Below are positions 45,739 to 54,178 of a stretch of DNA of 64,000 bases, piece by piece (position 1 is the stretch's first letter; each line of letters begins with the position of its first letter). The notes beneath the pieces are model-generated. The model had not been told where the DNA came from. It saw nothing but the letters and a program-made list of their open reading frames with translations, and made no database searches. This DNA is from Noviherbaspirillum cavernae (lineage in GTDB: Bacteria > Pseudomonadota > Gammaproteobacteria > Burkholderiales > Burkholderiaceae_D): positions 1,302,001 to 1,366,000 of the forward strand of contig NZ_QYUN01000002.1 in NCBI RefSeq assembly GCF_003590875.1, read 5' to 3'. Both the position numbers and the translations under genes were made by a program.

Positions 45739-46311
45739 ATGAGTGTGATACGTAGGGCGAGGGTGTTTCTGCTGGTCGCTTTGCTTGTTGTGCTGAATGG
45801 TTGTGCAACATTGCGTGCCATGAGCAACGCCGAGGATGGCGCAGGCGCGGAAGCGATGGCGGCATGGGCTCGCTGGGTGGATTCCGGGGGAGATATTGCC
45901 GCAGCCACTACCTGGACGCGCAAGGTGAAGAATGGCGTCACGATCACGGAAGTCGAGGAAGCGTTCGCAAGCGTTGCGGCGGAAGACAATATCCGTGCGG
46001 TCGGCGAGTTGTCGCCCTCCGGAGATACTGCTGGCAGTTGGCTAGGCAGTGAAAAATTCCTGAAAATCTATTCCTACTGCAGTCCCGCTGTCGCGCGGGC
46101 AATGGTGGAATTCAGTCCGCACATGGCGGCTTATTTGCCATGTCGCATCACGGTGCTTGAAAAAGAAGATGGCCTCTGGATATACACGATGAACATGGAC
46201 ATGCTGATCAAAATGGGACGAAAGCTGCCCCCGGACCTGAAAAAATCAGTCCTGCAAGTCCGCAATACCATTTGGAAAATGATGGAAAAAGGTGCTGAGG
46301 GCGAGTTTTGA
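45739..46311 (+). CDS. DUF302-domain lipoprotein of the sulfur-oxidation region
   Basis: 190 residues from the ATG at 45739; the longer upstream frame overlaps no better start. Lipoprotein signal with lipobox VLNGC (Cys ~22). The C-terminal part (from FLKIYSYCSPAVARAMVEF to the end) resembles DUF302, a small alpha/beta domain found in many sulfur oxidisers: PCRITVLEKEDGLWIYTMNMDML holds the core strand pattern. The function of DUF302 is unknown. First gene of the cluster, 258 bp before the metallo-hydrolase. Confidence 0.75.
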   Translation: MSVIRRARVFLLVALLVVLNGCATLRAMSNAEDGAGAEAMAAWARWVDSGGDIAAATTWTRKVKNGVTITEVEEAFASVAAEDNIRAVGELSPSGDTAGSWLGSEKFLKIYSYCSPAVARAMVEFSPHMAAYLPCRITVLEKEDGLWIYTMNMDMLIKMGRKLPPDLKKSVLQVRNTIWKMMEKGAEGEF

Positions 46312-46491
46312 CACTGTGTGCATTCCGATATTCAGCACATCGATGCGTTGAATTCACCTTGTTCTTTCCTTTTCAAGAGATCTATTCCTCCTGGTAAGTT
46401 GAGGGCAGGCACGCTTCGTTCCTGCCATGTCATTTCAAAAAACTGTGTCATCGCCATGGATTTCTCTGTGAGGCTTGCTCAATCGTCTTTC

Positions 46492-46509
46492 CTTATATGA
46501 ATATATAAG
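46492..46509. promoter_or_regulatory. AT-rich palindrome before the metallo-hydrolase gene
   Basis: CTTATAT-GAAT-ATATAAG is a perfect inverted repeat 62 bp before the start codon. It is a candidate operator for the ArsR-type regulator of the cluster. Confidence 0.45.
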
Positions 46510-46570
46510 CATATAATTGATCAATCAGTACTTTTGGTTGCATCGAAAATTCAGGTGCTCGCGTTTCATC

Positions 46571-47563
46571 ATGAAAAGAAGTCCGGCATATAAGTTGATC
46601 AAGGTTTGCGTTGCATCGCTTGCCGTGGCGGCGTGCGCGGCATTCCATGGTTCCTCGCTGGCGGCATCCGGGATTGAACTGCAGCCCGCCAAGGTTGCAC
46701 CGCATGTGTATTACTTCCGCGGCGAGGCTGGCATGGCCAGTGCGGAAAACAAGGGTTTCATGTCGAATGCCGGCTTCATCGTCACCAAGGATGGAGTTGT
46801 TATTTTCGATGCGCTGGCAACGCCTGCGCTTGGCGAGGCGATGCTGCGCGCGATTGCGAAGGTCACGTCGCAACCGGTCAAGCGGGTCATCGTCAGTCAT
46901 TATCACGCCGACCATTTCTACGGCTTGCAAGCATTCAAGAATAAAGGCGCGGAAGTCTGGGCGCACGTGAAAGCGCAGGATTCGCTGAAGTCGGATTCTG
47001 CGCTCGAGCGCCTCAAGCAGCGTCGCACGGCCCTCGCGCCTTGGGTGGATGAGAAAACCCGATTGGTTGCGGCCGATCGCTGGCTTGATTTCGAGAGCGG
47101 AAAGGCGATCCAGTTCGAAATGGGCGGCATCCGCTTCCGGATCATCGAGGCAAGCGGCGCGCACTCGCCGGAAGACATCATGCTGTTTGTCGAAGAGGAT
47201 AGCGTGCTGTTCGCTGGCGATCTGTTCTTCACGGGGCGCATCCCGTTCGTGGGCGAGGCGAACAGCAGGAATTGGCTGGTCACGCTCGAGCGCATGCTGG
47301 AGGTCAAGCCTGCAATTGTCGTTCCCGGTCATGGCCCCGCCTCGGACAAGACGCTGCAGGACATGCAGTTGACGCGCGACTACCTGATTTTTCTGCGCAA
47401 GAAGATGGGCGAGGCAGTCGCCGATATGGAGCCCTTCGATGTGGCCTACCAAAAGGTCGATTGGTCGCAGTTCGAGAAGTATCCGGCATTCCAGCAGGCC
47501 AACCGGCTCAATGCGTATGGCACCTATATCCTGATGGAAAAGGAAAGCCTGGAGAAGAATTGA
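46571..47563 (+). CDS. SoxH-like periplasmic metallo-beta-lactamase-fold hydrolase
   Basis: 330 residues from the ATG at 46571. Signal peptide with possible lipobox-like AAC; cleavage near SLAAS (~32) is more likely. Metal site HYHADHFYG (HxHxDH, ~99-107), further His in ASGAHSPEDI and VVPGHGPASD, so the binuclear zinc centre is complete. The fold and context match SoxH of Sox clusters, whose substrate is unknown. It probably works in the periplasm on sulfur-containing intermediates; this is inference from context. Confidence 0.82.
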   Translation: MKRSPAYKLIKVCVASLAVAACAAFHGSSLAASGIELQPAKVAPHVYYFRGEAGMASAENKGFMSNAGFIVTKDGVVIFDALATPALGEAMLRAIAKVTSQPVKRVIVSHYHADHFYGLQAFKNKGAEVWAHVKAQDSLKSDSALERLKQRRTALAPWVDEKTRLVAADRWLDFESGKAIQFEMGGIRFRIIEASGAHSPEDIMLFVEEDSVLFAGDLFFTGRIPFVGEANSRNWLVTLERMLEVKPAIVVPGHGPASDKTLQDMQLTRDYLIFLRKKMGEAVADMEPFDVAYQKVDWSQFEKYPAFQQANRLNAYGTYILMEKESLEKN

Positions 47564-47615
47564 TGGCGAATTGAAGGTCGCCATTCAACAATAGGTACAG
47601 ATAACAGGAGGCATC

Positions 47616-48047
47616 ATGATGAAATTCTTGAGCAAGACGCTGCTGGCCGTTTCGCTGGTCCTGATCGGCGTGAGCGTCGCAAGTGCAGCCGATCGCGAAG
47701 AAAAGGCCGTTTATCACGTCAACGATAGTGCCAACGCAATGGCGGCGCTCAACAACATCCGCAATCATCTGAATGCCAGCCCGAAGGCGAAAATTGTCGT
47801 CGTTACGCACGGTCCTGGAATCGATTTCCTGCTCGATGGGGCGAAGAACAAGAACGGCAATCCCTACGATATCGTCGTGCAGGAGCTGGCCGACCGCAAG
47901 GTGGAATTCCGTGTCTGCAACAACACGCTGGAAACGCGCAAGATTGACAAGAGCAAGGTGATTCCCGAAGCAACGATTGTTCCATCCGGTGTTGCCGAGG
48001 TCAGCAGGTTGCAGGTGCAGGAAGGCTACGCCTATCTGAAGCCGTAA
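47616..48047 (+). CDS. Periplasmic DsrE-family protein
   Basis: 143 residues with a clear Sec signal peptide (cleavage VASAA, ~24). The mature part is a DsrE/DsrF-like fold: AVYHVNDSANAMAALNNIRNHL (split) and KIVVVTHGPGIDFLLDGA. One conserved Cys in VEFRVCNNTL (~106) sits where DsrE-type sulfur carriers hold persulfide. A periplasmic sulfur relay role is plausible but unproven. AGGAGG precedes the ATG. Confidence 0.82.
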   Translation: MMKFLSKTLLAVSLVLIGVSVASAADREEKAVYHVNDSANAMAALNNIRNHLNASPKAKIVVVTHGPGIDFLLDGAKNKNGNPYDIVVQELADRKVEFRVCNNTLETRKIDKSKVIPEATIVPSGVAEVSRLQVQEGYAYLKP

Positions 48048-48078
48048 TGCGCCGCCGGCAATCCTTCCAAACCCATCA

Positions 48079-48462
48079 TTGACCCAACACATCGTGGACC
48101 AGAACCTCAACAAAGAGCAAATGGGCGAAATCTTCGAAGAAGTGGCGAACTACTTCTCCCTGCTCTGCGAGCCGACTCGCCTCAAGATCCTGTATGCCGT
48201 GTGCAATGGCGAACGTTCGGTCGGCGAGATCGTGACCGAGGTCGAGTCCACGCAGGCGAATGTCTCGCGCCAGATCAACATGTTGTATCGCGCCAGAATT
48301 CTCGCGCGGCGCAAGGAAGGCACGCAGGTGTATTACCGCATCGAGGACCAAAAGACGATTGCGATGTGCAAGACAGTCTGCAGTCAGATCGCCACCAGAA
48401 TCGCGGGCAATCAGCTTCCAGTGAGCCGGGAAGCGGCGGTGGACGTGAAGGCGAATCACTGA
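48079..48462 (+). CDS. ArsR-family regulator, SoxR-like
   Basis: 127 residues if TTG 48079 is used; GTG 48094 and ATG 48121 are alternatives. Winged helix with recognition region ESTQANVSRQINMLYRA. Cysteines occur at LLCEPTR, YAVCNGE, AMCKTVC, so thiol or persulfide sensing is possible, as for SoxR/SqrR repressors. It lies directly before soxC and likely represses the cluster in the absence of sulfur substrate. Confidence 0.82.
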   Translation: MTQHIVDQNLNKEQMGEIFEEVANYFSLLCEPTRLKILYAVCNGERSVGEIVTEVESTQANVSRQINMLYRARILARRKEGTQVYYRIEDQKTIAMCKTVCSQIATRIAGNQLPVSREAAVDVKANH

Positions 48463-48510
48463 ACATCGCGGTGAAAGAGGATCGGCACGGTATTTTTTGT
48501 TATAAATATG

Positions 48511-48548
48511 CGTATGTAGCTATATACGTTAATAGTTAATTAATAACT
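48511..48548. promoter_or_regulatory. Palindromic operator region before soxC
   Basis: CGTATGTAGCTATATACG (48511-48528) is a palindrome with one G-T mismatch, followed by AGTTA-ATTAA-TAACT (48534-48548). The region is AT-rich and sits 26-63 bp before soxC, where a repressor could block the promoter. Confidence 0.5.
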
Positions 48549-48573
48549 GGTGAGATGTTTGAGGGGGAGATGC

Positions 48574-49938
48574 ATGTCGAATGACACCAAGACCAGGGGG
48601 CGCATCCTGCGTGCGCCGGAAAATTTCGTGGACCGTTCGCTGGCGCACGACATCACGACACTGGGTTTGAACGAGGAGAGGCGGGGCTTTTTGCGCAAGG
48701 GTTTTCTTGCGGCCGGCGCGGCGCTGGCGAGCGGATCGGCATTGGCGCAGGCAGCGAAGGGGACTGCATTCGAAGGCGATCCGAATATCCTCAAGCTGCC
48801 GGAACACGCCACGACGCTGGGCAAACCAGTCGCCACCAACGCCTATGGCATGCCCTCCAAATTCGAAACGAATCTCCTGCGTCGCGAATCGCCCGGGCTG
48901 ACCCGCGTGTCGGCCGCATCGGTTTCGTTCACGCCGCTGCAAGGCCTGTTCGGCATCATCACGCCCAGTGGTCTGCACTTCGAGCGTCACCATCAGGGCT
49001 GGTACGACATCGATCCGGCCACGCACCGCTTCATGATCAATGGGCTGGTGAAAAATCCCAAGGTCTACACGATGGATGACCTGATGCGCCTGCCGTCGGT
49101 ATCGCGCATGCATTTCATCGAATGCGGCGCGAACACTGCAATGGAATGGGGCAATGTCGCCGTGCCGACGGTGCAGTACTCGCACGGCATGCTGAGCTGC
49201 AGCGAGTTCACGGGCGTGCCGCTGTCGGTGCTGCTGGAGGACGCCGGCTACGACAAGAAGAACGCCAAATTCATCCTCGCCGAAGGCGGTGACGGTTCCG
49301 GCATGACCCGCACCATTTCCATCGAGCGCGCGCTGGACGATGTGATTGTCGCGTGGGGCATGAACGGTGAAATGCTGCGCCCGGAAAACGGCTATCCGCT
49401 GCGTCTGGTCGTGCCCGGCGTGCAGGGCGTGTCGTGGGTCAAATGGCTGCGCCGTATCGAGGTCGGCGACAAGCCGTATGCGACCAAGGATGAGGCGATC
49501 CACTACATCGACGCCATGCCGGACGGCATGTATCGCCAATACACCTCCATCCAGGAATGCAAGTCGGTGATCACCACGCCTTCGTCCGGCCAGACGCTGC
49601 TGGACAAGGGCTTCTACAACATCACAGGCCTGGCCTGGTCGGGGCGCGGCAAGGTCAAGCGCGTCGATGTGTCGGTCGATGGCGGACGCAACTGGCGTAC
49701 CGCGCGGCTGGAGACGCCGGTGCTGTCGAAGTGCCTGACCCGCTTTAACATCGATTGGGTATGGGATGGTTCGCCGGTGGTACTGCAATCGCGCGCAATC
49801 GACGAAACCGGCTACGTGCAGCCCAAGATCAACGAACTGCGCGCCGTGCGCGGCACCAAGTCGATCTATCACAACAACGCAATCCAGTCGTGGAAAGTCG
49901 CGGAATCAGGAGAGGTGTCGAATGTCCAGGTCTATTAA
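48574..49938 (+). CDS. soxC: Sulfane dehydrogenase molybdenum subunit SoxC
   Basis: 454 residues from the ATG at 48574, preceded by GAGGGGGAG. Twin-arginine signal ERRGFLRKGF (~32-41). The sulfite-oxidase fold shows the molybdenum-ligand Cys in HFIECGANTAMEWG (~182) and the dimerisation domain with GKVKRVDVSVDGGRNW. With SoxD it oxidises SoxY-bound sulfane sulfur, so thiosulfate can go fully to sulfate without sulfur globules. It overlaps soxD by 17 bp. Confidence 0.95.
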   Translation: MSNDTKTRGRILRAPENFVDRSLAHDITTLGLNEERRGFLRKGFLAAGAALASGSALAQAAKGTAFEGDPNILKLPEHATTLGKPVATNAYGMPSKFETNLLRRESPGLTRVSAASVSFTPLQGLFGIITPSGLHFERHHQGWYDIDPATHRFMINGLVKNPKVYTMDDLMRLPSVSRMHFIECGANTAMEWGNVAVPTVQYSHGMLSCSEFTGVPLSVLLEDAGYDKKNAKFILAEGGDGSGMTRTISIERALDDVIVAWGMNGEMLRPENGYPLRLVVPGVQGVSWVKWLRRIEVGDKPYATKDEAIHYIDAMPDGMYRQYTSIQECKSVITTPSSGQTLLDKGFYNITGLAWSGRGKVKRVDVSVDGGRNWRTARLETPVLSKCLTRFNIDWVWDGSPVVLQSRAIDETGYVQPKINELRAVRGTKSIYHNNAIQSWKVAESGEVSNVQVY

Positions 49939-50989
49939 ATCTCTCGTCGCGATTGCGCTTGCGATAGCGGCCACGGCCAGCCTTGCGCAGGGCTATCCCA
50001 ACATCGGCCGCGCGGCGACCGAGAAGGAAGTCGCCGCATGGGACATCGACGTGCGGCCGGATTTCAAGGGTCTGCCGAAGGGATCGGGAACTGTCGCCAA
50101 AGGCATGCAGGTATGGGAAGGCAAGTGCGCGCAATGCCACGGCACCTTCGGCGAATCGAATGAGGTGTTCACGCCGATCGTTGGCGGCACCACCAAGGAA
50201 GACATCAAGACCGGCCGCGTCGCCGCGTTGGCGGACAACAAGCAGCCGCAGCGCACGACCATGATGAAGGTCGCCACCGTGTCGACCCTGTGGGACTACA
50301 TCAATCGCGCGATGCCGTGGACTGCGCCGAAGACGCTGACGACGGAAGAGGTCTATTCGGTTACGGCCTACATCCTCAACATGGCTGAGGTCCTGCCGGA
50401 TGAATTCACGCTGTCGGACAAGAACATCGCCGAGGTGCAGAAGCTGATGCCCAACCGCAATGGCATGACGCAGAACCATGGCATGTGGGACGTCAAAGGC
50501 AAGCCGGATGTGAAGAGCGTCGCCTGCATGAAGGATTGTCCGGTTGGCGAGCACCCGCGTTCGACACTGCCGGAAGCGGCGCGCAACGTGCACGGCAACG
50601 TCGCGGAGCAGAACCGCAGCTTCGGCGCGGTGCGTGGCGCCGATACCAGCAAGCCGGCACCGACTGCGCCGATCTCCGCTGCCAAGCGTCAGGAAGTCGC
50701 AGTCGCCCCTGCAGCGGCGCCCGCGACAAGGCAAGGAGATCCGCTCGGTCTGGCGAAGCAATACGCCTGCGTCGCCTGTCACGGCGTTAGCAACAAGATC
50801 GTCGGCCCGGGCTTCAACGAAATCGCGGCGAAGTACAAATCCGACAAGTCTGCCGACGCCACGCTGTTTACCAAGGTGAAGAACGGCTCCAGCGGTGCAT
50901 GGGGCCCGGTCCCGATGCCGGCGCAGGCGCACGTCAAGGATGAAGACATCAAGATGTTGGTGAACTGGATTCTGGCAGGCGCGAAGTAG
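49922..50989 (+). CDS. soxD: Sulfane dehydrogenase diheme cytochrome subunit SoxD
   Basis: 355 residues from the ATG at 49922. Signal peptide (cleavage SLAQG, ~22). Two c-type heme sites: CAQCH (~69-73) in the N-terminal domain and CVACH (~279-283) in the C-terminal one, with a Pro/Ala linker. It takes electrons from SoxC and passes them to cytochrome c or another carrier. The pseudoazurin gene follows. Confidence 0.94.
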   Translation: MSRSIKSLVAIALAIAATASLAQGYPNIGRAATEKEVAAWDIDVRPDFKGLPKGSGTVAKGMQVWEGKCAQCHGTFGESNEVFTPIVGGTTKEDIKTGRVAALADNKQPQRTTMMKVATVSTLWDYINRAMPWTAPKTLTTEEVYSVTAYILNMAEVLPDEFTLSDKNIAEVQKLMPNRNGMTQNHGMWDVKGKPDVKSVACMKDCPVGEHPRSTLPEAARNVHGNVAEQNRSFGAVRGADTSKPAPTAPISAAKRQEVAVAPAAAPATRQGDPLGLAKQYACVACHGVSNKIVGPGFNEIAAKYKSDKSADATLFTKVKNGSSGAWGPVPMPAQAHVKDEDIKMLVNWILAGAK

Positions 50990-51087
50990 ATTCGGACGCG
51001 TGTCGTGTCCCGAATAAAGAGGCAAGCATCGCGTTGCTCCATGCATATGAACGCGCGATGACAATTACGTTAACAAGGGAGAGATGC

Positions 51088-51522
51088 ATGAAGAAAGTTG
51101 TACTGGCTACCGCATTGTCACTGTTGTCGCTCGGCGCATTCGCTGCCGAGCATCAGGTGAAGATGCTCAACAGTGGCAAGGAGGGCACGATGGTGTTCGA
51201 GCCTTCCTTCCTCAAGGTGGCAAAGGGCGACACGGTCAAGTTCGTCAAGGTCGATGCGTCGCACAACAGTGCCTCCGCGATCGTGCCGGCCGGCGCGAAA
51301 CCATGGAAGGGCAAGATGGACGAGGAAATCGCGGTGCAGCTCGATCAGGAAGGCGTGTACGTCTATGTCTGCGACCCGCACAAGATGATGGGCATGGCCG
51401 GCGTGATCCAGGTCGGCAAGCCGACCAACCTCGACGACGCGAAGAAGGAATCAGAAAAGCTCTCCAAGACTTTTGTGATGAACAAGGATCGTTTGACGAA
51501 GGCGCTGGAGCAGGTAAAGTAA
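51088..51522 (+). CDS. Pseudoazurin (type 1 copper protein)
   Basis: 144 residues from the ATG at 51088 with AGGGAGAG upstream. Signal peptide cut near AFAAE (~20). Copper ligands H59, C95, H98 and M103; the C-x2-H-x4-M spacing is that of pseudoazurins. The C-terminal helical tail (~120-144) is also typical. Located between soxD and soxY, so it is probably an electron acceptor of the Sox enzymes, or a donor to terminal oxidases. Confidence 0.92.
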   Translation: MKKVVLATALSLLSLGAFAAEHQVKMLNSGKEGTMVFEPSFLKVAKGDTVKFVKVDASHNSASAIVPAGAKPWKGKMDEEIAVQLDQEGVYVYVCDPHKMMGMAGVIQVGKPTNLDDAKKESEKLSKTFVMNKDRLTKALEQVK

Positions 51523-51584
51523 ATCGGCAACTGAAAACATTGGCGGGGCAGGTCGCCTCGTCAATTCATTGAGAGGAGAAAGTA

Positions 51585-52046
51585 ATGAACCAGAATCGAC
51601 GCGACATGCTGCGCATAACCTCTGTGCTCGGACTGGCAATCACGGCCGGCCTGATCAATCCTTCCGAGGTGTTCGCCGCCGAGTGGAAGGCTGGCGTATT
51701 CGAAGCCAAGAGCCTGGAAGATGCGATCAAGGCGATTGGCGCCGACAAGTTCGCGGTCAGCAAGGATGTCGCGGTGAATGGTCCGGACATCGCAGAGAAT
51801 GGCGCGGTCGTGCCGGTTTCCGTCACGAGCGCGGCGCCGAATACCGAATTCATCGCCATTCTGGTGGAGAAGAATCCGAACCCCTTGTCGGCAAGCTTCA
51901 ACATCCCCGCCGGCACCGAAGCGGCGGTCAGCACGCGCGTGAAGATGGGCGGCACATCCAATGTGCATGCACTGGTCAAGGCCGACGGCAAGTGGCTCAT
52001 CGCCAGCAAGGAAATCAAGGTGACGCTGGGCGGCTGCGGCGGCTGA
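51585..52046 (+). CDS. soxY: Thiosulfate-carrier protein SoxY
   Basis: 153 residues. Tat-type signal MNQNRRDMLRIT, mature start AAEWKAG. It ends in GGCGG, whose Cys covalently carries the sulfur substrate through the cycle. Forms a heterodimer with SoxZ, the next gene. AGAGGAGA precedes the ATG. Confidence 0.96.
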   Translation: MNQNRRDMLRITSVLGLAITAGLINPSEVFAAEWKAGVFEAKSLEDAIKAIGADKFAVSKDVAVNGPDIAENGAVVPVSVTSAAPNTEFIAILVEKNPNPLSASFNIPAGTEAAVSTRVKMGGTSNVHALVKADGKWLIASKEIKVTLGGCGG

Positions 52047-52125
52047 TGGTCGCTGACTGGCGCTGATTGGTGCTGACAAGCACGGCAGGCTTGCATCTTC
52101 AAACTATCAAACTAAGGAATTCATC

Positions 52126-52437
52126 ATGGCAAATCCGATGCGCATTCGCGCAAACGCAACTGGTGACGTCGTCGAGGTAAAGGTATTGATCCGTCACGAC
52201 ATGGAAACCGGCCAACGCAAGGACTCGTCCGGCAAGGCGATCCCGGCGCACTTCATCCAGACACTGGTCGCGAAATGCAACGACAAGGTGGTGCTGGACG
52301 CGCAAATGGGCACATCGGTGTCCAAGGACCCGTTCCTGTCCTTCAAGTTCAAGGGCGGCAACAAGGGCGACAAGATCGCGGTCACCTGGGTGGACAACAA
52401 GGGCGACACGCGCACCGACGAAGCTGTGGTTGCGTGA
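52126..52437 (+). CDS. soxZ: Sulfur-compound chelating protein SoxZ
   Basis: 103 residues, no signal peptide, as expected since it is exported with SoxY. Family pattern EVKVLIRHDMETGQRKD (~17-33) and the C-terminal KGDKIAVTWVDNKG. Immunoglobulin-like partner of SoxY. Confidence 0.95.
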   Translation: MANPMRIRANATGDVVEVKVLIRHDMETGQRKDSSGKAIPAHFIQTLVAKCNDKVVLDAQMGTSVSKDPFLSFKFKGGNKGDKIAVTWVDNKGDTRTDEAVVA

Positions 52438-52537
52438 TCGGCTCCACGCAATTCAATCCGGTATCAGGCGCAGGCTGGTCCGCGCTTGACCGAAAAAAGT
52501 GGCACAGACCGCGTTATTTCTAATCCAAGGAGACGTG

Positions 52538-53344
52538 ATGAGACGCAAAGGATTGTTCATTTTCATGGCGGCGGCACTGGGCGCGGCCGCACCGGCGATG
52601 GCCCAGACTTCGACCACCGACGAGATCGCGAAGTACCGCCAGTTACTGGCCGACGGCAATCCCGCAGAACTGTGGGAGATGCGTGGCGAGGAACTGTGGA
52701 AGACGGCGACCGGTCCCAAAAAGGTTTCTCTCGAACAGTGCGATCTGGGCAAGGGGCCCGGCGTCGTCAAAGGCGCATATGTGGAACTCCCGCGCTACTT
52801 CAAGGACGTCAACAAGGTGATGGACCTCGAGCAGCGTCTCATGCATTGCCGCATGAGCTTGCAGGGATTGACGCGCGAGCAGGCGACGAAGACACCGTTC
52901 GGCTCCGCCGGCAACCCTTCCGACATCGAGGCGCTGGTGTCCTACATCACCGCCGAGTCGCGCGGCATGAAGATGAGCGTCTCGACCGCACATCCGCAGG
53001 AAAAGCGCGCATACGAAATCGGCCAGAAGATTTTCTTCCATCGTGGCGGCGCGCATGATTTTGCCTGCGCCACCTGCCACTCCGTCGATGGTCAGCGCAT
53101 TCGCCTGCAGGAGCTGCCGAACATCCTGAACAAGACCAATGCGCAGGCAGCGTACACCACGTGGCCGGCGTATCGCGTCTCGCAGGGCGAGGTGCGGACC
53201 ATGCAGCATCGCCTGTATGACTGCTTCCGCCAGCAGCGTTTCCCCGAGCCTGCATACGCTTCCGACGTGATCACGGCGGTCACGATGTTCCTCGCAAAGA
53301 ATGCAGACGGCGGCGTGTACAACGCTCCCGCGCTGAAACGATAA
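52538..53344 (+). CDS. soxA: L-cysteine S-thiosulfotransferase subunit SoxA (monoheme type)
   Basis: 268 residues from the ATG at 52538 (AAGGAG upstream). Signal peptide cut at AMAQ (~23). Only one heme motif, CATCH (~177-181). The N-terminal domain lacks CxxCH but keeps two single Cys (EQCDLG and MHCRMS), likely a disulfide as in monoheme SoxA. The catalytic Cys is in LYDCFRQQRFP (~228). With SoxX it links thiosulfate to SoxY. Confidence 0.95.
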   Translation: MRRKGLFIFMAAALGAAAPAMAQTSTTDEIAKYRQLLADGNPAELWEMRGEELWKTATGPKKVSLEQCDLGKGPGVVKGAYVELPRYFKDVNKVMDLEQRLMHCRMSLQGLTREQATKTPFGSAGNPSDIEALVSYITAESRGMKMSVSTAHPQEKRAYEIGQKIFFHRGGAHDFACATCHSVDGQRIRLQELPNILNKTNAQAAYTTWPAYRVSQGEVRTMQHRLYDCFRQQRFPEPAYASDVITAVTMFLAKNADGGVYNAPALKR

Positions 53345-53355
53345 GGAGACGCGAC

Positions 53356-53970
53356 ATGAAACGTATTGGCATCGTATTGGCAGTTGCCGTCACTGCGGCG
53401 GGCTGCGCGACCATGGCGGCCGACACCGATTACGGCAAGGCGGCGCTGGACCTGATGAAGGCAGACTTCAAGTCGAAGGGGCCGGCCACGCTCGATCGCA
53501 TCGTCAACCAGGATGAGGCGCAGCGTCTGTGCAGTGAATACCCGACCGAACGACCGAAGGAAGTCGCGGAGAAGATCGAAGCCGAGCAGCTGAAGCTGGT
53601 GAAGTATCCGGCCGACGGCAAGTACCTCGGCAAGTGGCAGGAAGGCGAGAAGATCGCGCAGAATGGCAGGGGCATGCAATCGTCGGACAAGGTCGGCAGT
53701 CCGAACGGTGGCAACTGCTACGCCTGCCACCAGATCACCAAGGAGGAAATCTCTTTCGGCAACATCGGGCCGTCGCTCTATCAGTACGGCAAGCTGCGCG
53801 GACAGAGCGAAGAGATTCTGAAATACACCTGGGCCAAGATCTACAACGCTCAGGCTTTCAGCGCCTGTTCCAACATGCCGCGCTTCGGTCACAAGGGCAT
53901 TCTGGACGAGAAGCAGCTCAAGGACGTGATGGCCTTGCTGCTGGATCCGGCGTCGCCCGCGAACAAGTAA
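53356..53970 (+). CDS. soxX: Cytochrome c SoxX
   Basis: 204 residues, 11 bp after soxA with AAGGAG. N-terminal signal ending AAGC, which could be a weak lipobox or a normal cleavage site. Heme motif CYACH (~123-127) and the likely Met ligand in CSNMPRFGH (~173). The ~100-residue N-terminal extension is typical of the longer SoxX group. Partner of SoxA. Confidence 0.94.
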   Translation: MKRIGIVLAVAVTAAGCATMAADTDYGKAALDLMKADFKSKGPATLDRIVNQDEAQRLCSEYPTERPKEVAEKIEAEQLKLVKYPADGKYLGKWQEGEKIAQNGRGMQSSDKVGSPNGGNCYACHQITKEEISFGNIGPSLYQYGKLRGQSEEILKYTWAKIYNAQAFSACSNMPRFGHKGILDEKQLKDVMALLLDPASPANK

Positions 53971-54000
53971 GCGCACTGTGCTGCGTCATGTCGAGCGCGG

Positions 54001-54048
54001 CGAGGAATCTCAATGCCCAATGCATTCGCATATGCATGAGATTCCTCG
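54001..54048. repeat. Stem-loop repeat between soxX and soxB
   Basis: 12-bp perfect arms CGAGGAATCTCA / TGAGATTCCTCG around a 24-nt spacer that contains its own ATGCATTCGCATATGCAT palindrome. It interrupts the otherwise tight operon (208-bp gap) and resembles dispersed genomic repeats of the GAGGAATCTC type. Confidence 0.75.
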
Positions 54049-54178
54049 TTTCACTCGGAACGACAGCATGTAGAAAAATCACTGAATGCTCTCCGTAGAT
54101 CAAGCAGACGCCGCGTGGACACTGCGTGCCCACCTACTGCTTGGAAGAATCAATTTTGTTTAAGGAACAGGAACAGAC

